DNA from: Melioribacter sp051488665
Lineage (GTDB): Bacteria; Bacteroidota; Ignavibacteria; Ignavibacteriales; Melioribacteraceae
Length of the DNA stretch: 64,000 nt
NCBI RefSeq assembly: GCF_051488665.1
Contig: NZ_JBPSEG010000004.1
Coordinates: forward strand, 179,738 to 243,737
Direction of reading: 5' to 3'
Notes under the pieces: model-generated
Told to the model about the DNA's origin: nothing
What the model saw: the letters and a program-made list of their open reading frames with translations, nothing else
Database searches by the model: none
Program-made: the position numbers and the translations under genes
In this document: piece after piece, positions 1-7,300 of the stretch
Layout of the letters: the number at the start of each line of letters is the position of its first letter
Position numbering within the stretch: the stretch's first letter is position 1

Positions 1-1807
1 CCGGGTCTTCGGCTTCGAACTGGAATTGATATTCAACGGGAACGTTATGAACGGGAATCAATTCGTTATCCGGAATTTCGGAAGTGAATTCCGGCGCGCG
101 GTTTACATTCGCTACGGTTACTTCGGCTTCAACCGATGCCGACAAACCGCCCTGGTCGGTTACTTTGAATGTCATTGTATAAGTTCCAGCCTGATCATAG
201 GAAGGAGTCCATGTAAACAATCCCGTTTCGGAATCGACGCTTGCGCCGTCGGGTAAATTCTCTCCCGAGTATGTAAGCACATCCGCAGAATTCTGATCGC
301 TGCCGACAAGCTGAACCGTAAGCGTTTCATTTTCATTAACTGCAAAAGGTCCTGCCGGGTCTAAGCTCAAAGAAGGAGCCACATTAGCTTCTGCTACCGC
401 TACGATTCCGGCGTCCGCTGCAACTACCGGCGCGCCGGTGTTAAATTTGAATGCCGTAAAATCAACATTTGTAACTCCGGCCGAAACTGCCGTACCAACC
501 AAATATACTAACGTTCCGCTACCTACAAGATTGCTGCCGCTTGCAAATGCAAAATTAACGGAACCGGGATTTGTCGTATTAATCGAAGCGCTACCGCCTT
601 CGCTTAATGTGCCTGCCAGTTCATAGCCTGTAATATTAATAATTGAAGAATTGTAAGTTGCCGTAAAATCATAAGACAACACGCCTTGAGCTGCGGTCAA
701 TTCGGTTACCAATACCGGAATCATAATTTCGTCGCCGGCTGTGGCGCTGACCGAACCGCCCTGAACCAGTACGGAGGCGGATTTTGCCATGCCTGCGGTA
801 ACAATTGCCGCGGGCATTCCGCCGTTAATTACAAAACTGTTTCCGGTAGAAAGCGTAGTCATACCGGCGTTGTTAAATTTCATATTTAATTTCAGCAGGT
901 CGCCTTCGCCGCTCAATGCCGGATAACCTGCCCAAGCGACCAACAATTTTCCGTTAGCAGTATCGGCGTTAACTTCGAGCGTGCCCTGTCCTTCGAGCAA
1001 AGTTCCGGTTACGTCGGTTCCCAGAACGCTGACAACGCTCTTGTCGTACGTTAATGTAAACTGAATTGACGTAACGTTTTTGCCCGTTAAATTATCTACC
1101 GTTATAGCGGCTGTTTTTTCAGAGCCGGGCGTGCCGGAAACTTTCGGCAATGCCACGTTAACGGGCGCGCTCGCGCTCGATTCGTCAATACTCGTACCAA
1201 TAATTCTCACGTCCTGTACGTAAAGATATTTTGAGGTAGAAGGCGAACTGTCATACCAGGGATAAATTCTTACAAAGAGCGTATCGCCGTATTTAACAAG
1301 CTTATTCAGTTTATATTCCAAGAGCTCAACAGCATTTTTAACCAGATGCAATGTAGTATCGTTTAATTGGACAGGATTATCGAAGGAAGAAGAAACATCA
1401 TAGACAATGTTGGCTCTGATATGATCGGTGCCTCCGCCTCCGAGATAAAGAGAAAGAGTGTCCGCCTGGAAATAATATCCGTTTTCCGGAGTTACGGCAA
1501 ACTGCACATAGCGGTCCGGATTCGGACCTGTTTCATTACCCCAGGAGATAGCGCTGTTTCCGTCATTGGGCCACCATCTTTGATTGTTGCCCAATGGACC
1601 TGCCGAGGTTCCCGAATAGCTTCTTACTCTGAAAATAGGCGTTCCCGTTTCAGGGAAAGCAATGATATGCCCCACCAATTCGGATACATTTTGACTGTCC
1701 GGTTCCACGCATTTCCATCTTGCATATGCATTATCCTGCGCATTTATCACTCCACCGAGACCTAACATTATCAACATCAATAAGATTGACTGTGCAATTT
1801 TTTTCAT
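1..1807 (-). CDS. Secreted tandem-cohesin protein, C-terminus cut by window edge
   Basis: The frame is open from the ATG at 1807 to base 1 (602 codons visible), with AGGAGG just upstream of the ATG. A signal peptide (about residues 1-24) is followed by a Trp-rich beta domain (about 25-210, FRVRSYSGTS, NNQRWWPND, then SSPSTSKYLYVQDVRIIG) that I do not recognise but that looks like a carbohydrate-binding or T9SS-associated beta-sandwich. Two cohesin-like domains follow (about 214-335 and 345-470; PVNVALPKVSG, FTLTYDKSVV), then Ig/cadherin-like repeats (from about 480), in which the window ends. Residues from about 214 onward are closely similar to the 571-residue protein at 2551-4266, so the two genes are tandem paralogues. 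A T9SS sorting domain is expected beyond the edge but not seen. Probable role: surface scaffold. Cohesin assignment is by pattern only. Confidence 0.8.
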   Translation of the reverse strand, partial: MKKIAQSILLMLIMLGLGGVINAQDNAYARWKCVEPDSQNVSELVGHIIAFPETGTPIFRVRSYSGTSAGPLGNNQRWWPNDGNSAISWGNETGPNPDRYVQFAVTPENGYYFQADTLSLYLGGGGTDHIRANIVYDVSSSFDNPVQLNDTTLHLVKNAVELLEYKLNKLVKYGDTLFVRIYPWYDSSPSTSKYLYVQDVRIIGTSIDESSASAPVNVALPKVSGTPGSEKTAAITVDNLTGKNVTSIQFTLTYDKSVVSVLGTDVTGTLLEGQGTLEVNADTANGKLLVAWAGYPALSGEGDLLKLNMKFNNAGMTTLSTGNSFVINGGMPAAIVTAGMAKSASVLVQGGSVSATAGDEIMIPVLVTELTAAQGVLSYDFTATYNSSIINITGYELAGTLSEGGSASINTTNPGSVNFAFASGSNLVGSGTLVYLVGTAVSAGVTNVDFTAFKFNTGAPVVAADAGIVAVAEANVAPSLSLDPAGPFAVNENETLTVQLVGSDQNSADVLTYSGENLPDGASVDSETGLFTWTPSYDQAGTYTMTFKVTDQGGLSASVEAEVTVANVNRAPEFTSEIPDNELIPVHNVPVEYQFQFEAEDP

Positions 1808-1894
1808 GGCACCTCCTTAAAATGATTATTTATTTTATTTGAAACTTTTGCCCCACTTAACCGATTAATTCATTTTATTCTAATATTTTAAGCA

Positions 1895-1923
1895 AATTTA
1901 CCTAAGTATTTTGTGTAATGCAA
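1895..1923 (-). promoter_or_regulatory. Candidate promoter of the tandem-cohesin gene
   Basis: On the minus strand TTGCAT (1918-1923) and TAAATT (1895-1900) are separated by exactly 17 bases. The -10 element continues as TAAATTTG, which also fits the Bacteroidetes TAnnTTTG box. The predicted start site leaves a leader of about 80 bases before the ATG at 1807. Prediction only. Confidence 0.4.
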
Positions 1924-2029
1924 TTTATTTTTTCATTTTTTTCGCTCTTTTCTATTATTTAATCTAATATCCTTCATTCGATAATTCAACAGTCAATTAT
2001 GCGCGGGTTTTTGAGATAAATATGTTGGC

Positions 2030-2463
2030 GGTGTCAGTATGACAAATGGCGGATTGTGTAGGTCTTTGCGACCCCGCAGAATGCGGGGGAAGCAAACTCT
2101 GAACAAACTTCGTCTTTGCGAGGAGATCCGACGAAGACGGAACGGCTAAGAATCTGAAGTTGACTTTTGATTGTTATTCAAAAACAATAATTTATTGAGA
2201 TTACTTCGTCCCGCTTTCAGCGTGACTCGTAATGACAAATTACGGATTATGCAGGTCTTTGCGAACGAGCAGAGCGAGTGAAGCAAACTCTGAACAAACT
2301 TCGTCTTTGCGAGGAGTGAGCAAAGCGAACGACGAAGCAAACTCCAACAAATACCTTTGATAATACTTCGCCCCGCTAAAGCGGGTCTTGTAAAGACAGT
2401 ACTGACATAAATAAGTCTTTGTGAGGAGTCCCGCCAGCAGCGGGACTCGTAATGACAAACCAA
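2030..2463. repeat. Hairpin-rich dispersed repeat cluster (family A), copy group 1
   Basis: This stretch between two genes holds three to four partial units of the repeat seen throughout the window: GTCTTTGCGAGGAG...GACGAAG, GAAGCAAACTCTGAACAAA, GATTACTTCG and CGTAATGACAAA blocks. Small GC hairpins such as CCCGCTAAAGCGGG and CCCGCAGAATGCGGGG are embedded in it. It includes the long module ending in GACTTTTGATTGTTATTC that recurs near 12.1, 12.5, 23.2 and 23.6 kb. Short open frames here are repeat translations, not genes. A (CTAATCCCTAGTCA) type microsatellite lies at about 2510-2550. Confidence 0.85.
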
Positions 2464-2490
2464 TAAAAAAGCCCCTTATTCAGGGGCTTT
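2464..2490 (-). terminator. Rho-independent terminator after the 571-residue cohesin protein
   Basis: On the minus strand AAAGCCCC and GGGGCTTT pair around a six-base loop and are followed by a T run (TTTTTTATTG). It lies about 60 bases past the stop codon at 2551. Confidence 0.85.
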
Positions 2491-2550
2491 CAAAATTACA
2501 TCTATAAACTAATCGCTAATAACTAATCCCTAGTCACTAATCCCTAATTC

Positions 2551-4266
2551 CTACTTCATCAAAATCATCTTCTTAATCGATGTAAAGTCGCCAGCTTCGA
2601 GTTTATAGATATACATTCCCGTGTTCAGGTTGGAAGCGTCGAAACTAACGGTATGATATCCAGCGGATTTCAAGCCGTTAACGAGCGTTGCAATTTCCTG
2701 ACCGAGCACATTGTAGACCGTAAGTCTAACATGCGCTTCTTTCGGAACCGCATATTTAATTGTAGTTGTCGGGTTAAACGGATTCGGGAAATTCTGCAAG
2801 AGTTTGAATTCTCTCGGAATTCCGTCTTCTTCAACTCCCACAACTGTATCGCTCACTTTGATTGTTTTAGTCGAAACTGCAGTCAATTCACCGTCCGAAA
2901 CTTCCACCATCAAGACATACGATTTTCCGGCTTGCGACGGAGTCGGAGCCCACGAATATTCGCCTGTAGCGGAAATTTCGCCGGGGCCGCTTACGATACG
3001 GAATTGTACGTCGTCGCCGTCCGGGTCTTCAGCTTTATAGATGAATTCATAAGCTACCGGCACGTTATGAACCGGAATAACTTCGTTGTCGGGAATTTCA
3101 GCGGTGAATACAGGCTTTCTGTTAACGTTGTTAACCGTTACAGTTGCGGTAGCATTTGCGCTTAAACCGCCCTGATCGGTAACCGTAAAAGTAAGAGTAT
3201 ATTCTCCTGCCTGCTCGTAACCGACATTCCATGTAAATGCGCCCGTTTCGGCATTGACGCTTGCGCCGGCAGGTAAATCAACTCCTGCGTATGTCAAAAC
3301 GTCGCCGCTGTTTGCATCGTCGCCAACAAGTTGGATAGACAATGTTTGTCCTTCGTCAACTTCAAAAGGACCTTCGGGATTCAGCGTTAAAGTAGGAGCA
3401 ACGTTAGCGTCGGCAACAGCTACAACAGCCGGATCAGCCGCTACGGGTATGTTGCCCGTGTTAAATTTAAAGGAAGTAAACTCGACTTCTGTCGTACCTC
3501 CTGCAACCGCAGTGCCTACAAGATAAACCAGAGTGCCGTTTCCGGTAATTTTGCTGCCGCTTGCAAATGCAAAGCTTACAGAGCCTGCGGTGGTTGTATT
3601 GATCGACGCGCTTCCGCCTTCGCTCAATGTGCCGGCGAGTTCAAAACCGGTAATATTGATAACGTCACTGTCGTACGTAGCCGTAAAGTCGTAAGACAAT
3701 ACGTTTTGCGCATCGGTAATTTCAGTTGTAAGAACCGGAATCATAATTTCATCGCCTGCGGTAGCGCTTACCGAACCGCCCTGAATAAGAACGGCAGCGG
3801 TTTTAGCTTCGCCTGCCACAACAGATGCGGCGGGCGTGCCGGCGTTGAATTTGAATGTGCCGCCAAAGTCGAGCGCGGTTGTTCCGGCGTTTCTGAACAT
3901 GAAATTCAGTTTAAGTAAAGTTCCTTCGCCTTCAAGAGCAGAACCACTTGCCCATGCTACGGAAATCTTTCCGTTTGCAGTATCGGCGTTCACCTGAATG
4001 GAGCCGAGACCATCTACCAATGTACCGGCTTGATCGACGCCGGTTATATAAACAACATTCTTATCGTATGTAAGAGTAAATTCAAAAGACAAAACATTCT
4101 GTCCTGTCAAATCACCTACAGTAATTGCGCCGCTTTTCTCAATACCGGCGGAACCGGCTACATTCGGTAGAGTCACACTAACCTGAGCAAACGTACTCGT
4201 TCCTAACATAAGCATTGCTGCCGCAACAGCCAGAAACTTTACAACGCTTATTTTGAAACTTCTCAT
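2551..4266 (-). CDS. Secreted tandem-cohesin protein with T9SS sorting domain
   Basis: 571 residues; GAGGT lies eight bases before the ATG. Signal peptide 1-27 (ends TFAQ); cohesin-like domain 1 about 29-155 (FEFTLTYDKNVV, LLKLNFMFRNAG); cohesin-like domain 2 about 168-285 (VLSYDFTATYDSDVINITG); cadherin/Ig-like repeats about 290-383 and 386-475; T9SS type A C-terminal domain about 489-571 (NFPNPFNPTTTIKY, GMYIYKLEAG). Type A domains are known to route proteins through the type IX system to the cell surface or medium. The gene is a tandem paralogue of the one at the left edge and lies directly downstream of a dockerin-bearing protein, so it is a plausible docking partner or scaffold. It has its own terminator (2464) and a TATAAT at 4291-4296, so it is probably transcribed alone. 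Binding partners are inferred. Confidence 0.88.
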   Translation of the reverse strand: MRSFKISVVKFLAVAAAMLMLGTSTFAQVSVTLPNVAGSAGIEKSGAITVGDLTGQNVLSFEFTLTYDKNVVYITGVDQAGTLVDGLGSIQVNADTANGKISVAWASGSALEGEGTLLKLNFMFRNAGTTALDFGGTFKFNAGTPAASVVAGEAKTAAVLIQGGSVSATAGDEIMIPVLTTEITDAQNVLSYDFTATYDSDVINITGFELAGTLSEGGSASINTTTAGSVSFAFASGSKITGNGTLVYLVGTAVAGGTTEVEFTSFKFNTGNIPVAADPAVVAVADANVAPTLTLNPEGPFEVDEGQTLSIQLVGDDANSGDVLTYAGVDLPAGASVNAETGAFTWNVGYEQAGEYTLTFTVTDQGGLSANATATVTVNNVNRKPVFTAEIPDNEVIPVHNVPVAYEFIYKAEDPDGDDVQFRIVSGPGEISATGEYSWAPTPSQAGKSYVLMVEVSDGELTAVSTKTIKVSDTVVGVEEDGIPREFKLLQNFPNPFNPTTTIKYAVPKEAHVRLTVYNVLGQEIATLVNGLKSAGYHTVSFDASNLNTGMYIYKLEAGDFTSIKKMILMK

Positions 4267-4290
4267 TTATTACCTCATTTTAATTTCTAC

Positions 4291-4296
4291 ATTATA
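4291..4296 (-). promoter_or_regulatory. Candidate -10 box (TATAAT) for the tandem-cohesin gene
   Basis: A perfect TATAAT on the minus strand, 25 bases upstream of the ATG at 4266 and just after the terminator of the preceding gene. No good -35 element is visible; the T/G-rich stretch upstream may substitute. Confidence 0.35.
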
Positions 4297-4321
4297 TGTT
4301 AACACACAAAACAAACTTTAA

Positions 4322-4355
4322 TAAAACCGGGGAGCGGTTAGTCCGCTCCCGGTTT
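4322..4355 (-). terminator. Rho-independent terminator after the dockerin protein gene
   Basis: On the minus strand AAACCGGGAGCGG pairs with CCGCTCCCCGGTTT (one bulge) around a five-base loop and is followed by TTTTATT. It starts 12 bases past the stop codon at 4367 and separates this gene from the downstream cohesin gene. Confidence 0.85.
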
Positions 4356-4366
4356 ATGAAGCGCAA

Positions 4367-7300
4367 TTACTTCAACAGATTCATCTTCATTGTAGAAGTA
4401 TACTTGCCGGCTGTGATTCTGTAGATATAGATACCGGAAGATACTCTGCTACCGAAGTCGTTTGTTCCATCCCATCTTACCGTGTAGTAACCAGCTTCCT
4501 GTTCCTGATCAACCAAGGTCTTAACTACCTGTCCGAGCATGTTGTAGATAACCAGACTTACTTTAGCATCCTGAGGAATGCCGTATTTGATGTTTGTAGT
4601 CGGGTTGAACGGGTTCGGATAGTTCTGGCTTACGGTAAATTCGGTCGGGATTTCTCTAACTTTAACCGACATCTGACCGCCGATCTGATCGTTCAATTTA
4701 GCCGAAGCGGTGAGATTAACTGCAGCTTCTTTGTCTTTAAGAGCAATACCGATCAGAGCGACATCGCCGTCTGTCAACGGAGTCGTACCGGCAAGAGCTA
4801 ATTTGAGCACGCCGTTTTCGAAGTTGGAGAACATTACCCAACCTTCGGGCAGTCTCGGAGCTACGTTCTTGAATTCAACGGCGTCGCCAAGCTGAATTTC
4901 GGCGGATACCGAAAGAACGCCCTGAGCTTTCATTAATGTGACAGGTAAGGAAAGAACTCCGTTTTCGCTAATTGCGTTACCGAATTCAACTGTACCCATT
5001 GTAGCGCTGACTTTAGCAGTCGGGAATTCGCCGTTAGCAACATAGTAGAGAACCCATGCTGCGTCGTAAGCGCCGACAATGCCGTCTCCGTTAACGTCTG
5101 CAGCGTACATTTGTTCAGCGTTAAGTGTATCAGTGCCAACCACATATTTAAGAATTAATGAAGCGTCGTCCGCTCCGGGTTGACCGTTGCCGTTGAGATC
5201 GCCTTTAGCAAGGCTATACATAACTGAAACAGTAGCACTTGTAGTATCACTTGCAGTTCCATCAGTAACAACAACTGTTACGACATAATCATTACCTGCA
5301 TCTGCGGTAACTGGAGTCAGTGTAAGAACGCCTGTTTGTGCCGACATTGTTGCAGTTCCATTGAAGCCAGGAACGCTAACACTATATGTCAATGCATCTT
5401 GATCTACGTCAACTGCATTGTAAGTAAACGACAACGTTTCATTTGTCTTAATTGTAGTATCAGCTAAAACAGCAGCGCCTGTTGCCGTAAAGCTGGGAGC
5501 TCTATTTACGTTGTTAACAGTAACAACTACAGTATCCAGTGTTGTTTTCGAACCGTCTGTTGCAGAAAGGATTATTGTATGAGTTCCAGCATCAGTATAT
5601 CCAACAATCCATGTTAGAGTATTGGTCGACTGATTAAAGGATGCTGCGCTGGGCTTCTGTATTATTGCCACAGATGGAGTTTGTCCTATATCGGGATCGG
5701 AAACAGTCCAAGCAACGTTTACCGTATCTCCTTCATTCACGGTGATGTCCGCAGGATGTGATACAACCGGAGCTTTATTTAACTGGCTGTAAGTAAATCG
5801 AGCGCCTTGTGCAGATATAGCGCCTGTTGCGCCTCTTACGATTACTACCGGCGTTGTACCATCCGTAAAGTTGTCGTAGCTTGTACCGCCTTGAGCAACC
5901 CACTGATTATTAACGTTTCCGTCGAATCTTCTAACAAATCTGATATTTTGAATACCATCTGTTTCAAATTCAGTATATCCTTCTGCTCTTGCTTCGATAT
6001 CATAAGAAACCGACGGTTGTAAAGTTAAATCTGATTTTACTAACCAGTAAAAGTCAGGGTAGTTAGTTATCACAAGATTACCCGAGGTAATTGGGAATCC
6101 GTTAGTACCTTGCGGATTTTCTGCGACATGAGATACTGTTAAATTAAAGCCCGAAGTCGGCAATGTAGTAAACTGCAATGCCAATGGACGATAATTTGGA
6201 GCTGACGCAGGAGCAGTACCAACCGGGAATTCAACTCTAGTTAATCTTATAGCTGCATTACTAGAAATTGGATCAATAAATTTCTTAACATTACCAACTA
6301 TATGGCTTGCATTAGTACCAGTAACACCGCTTCTATCAAAACCTTGAACCGGCTGCAAACCGTTATCACTGTGTTTTAATACAACAGTATTGCTACCGGT
6401 TACCAATACACCGTTCTGGAAGTAAAGAGTTGCCGAACTATCTGCAAAGTTGAGATCGCCGCCGCTCAATGTAACTGTAGCTTCATTGCTTGATTTGGCA
6501 AGTCTGAATTTTACCTTATCATCAACAGTCCATTTAGCATTCAATGACAAAGTAGTATTATCTGCACCGGTAAAGTTCAAGAAAGCAGCGCTTGATGCTA
6601 CAAAAATACCACCGTTTGATGTTTGGGTAACATTACCAGAAACGTTCACATCTTTGCCATTGATATCAAAATTACCGCCGTCAAACTTAACATTACCGTT
6701 CAAAGTTAACTTGTTATCCAACTGAACATCAGATTTGAATGTTATATCGCCGTTATATGTCGGATAAGCTCCGCTTGAAGGCGTACCTAATTCTCTTGCT
6801 GTAGTTTTTGTAGCTCCATTGTAAACGAGCATCATCGAACCTGCTTTTGCAACTGCTTTATCGAGAGCTTTGTCACCATCTATCTTTAATTCTAAAGTAG
6901 AACCGTCTGCCATCGTTACTGTCTTAGTACCCAACGTTAATGTATCGGCTAAGCTTAAAGTTCCATTTACAGTTACATTGGCATTCAAAGTTACACCACG
7001 TGGAGTAGTTGAACCCCCTACAATTGTAAGATTTCTTACAGTTGCGGGTAATTCTTTTCCTGTTGTTATTACCGCTGGTCCAGTGTATGTAGAATATTTA
7101 ACATCTGTATTAGCACCGAAAGCTGGTAATTTAGCAAGAGTTGCCGTACTTGCTGTTCTTTCAATTAAACATCCATCACCAAGTGTTAATTTACCATCAG
7201 CGCTTGTTGTAAGAGAATTTTTTAATACTAAGTTTTTGTTAACTGTAAATGCTTTTGTGCCAACATCTACAGCGGCATTTACAGTAAGGTTATCAATCGA

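Noticed and set aside
2146..2463. Open frames of 70-105 codons on the minus strand, also in the other repeat clusters (e.g. 15715-16144, 16531-16910, 22709-23521)
   Set aside because: They are translations of the family A repeats (recurring ALAGRSNLTAIHMSLLRRSL), with no ribosome site or independent family; not genes.
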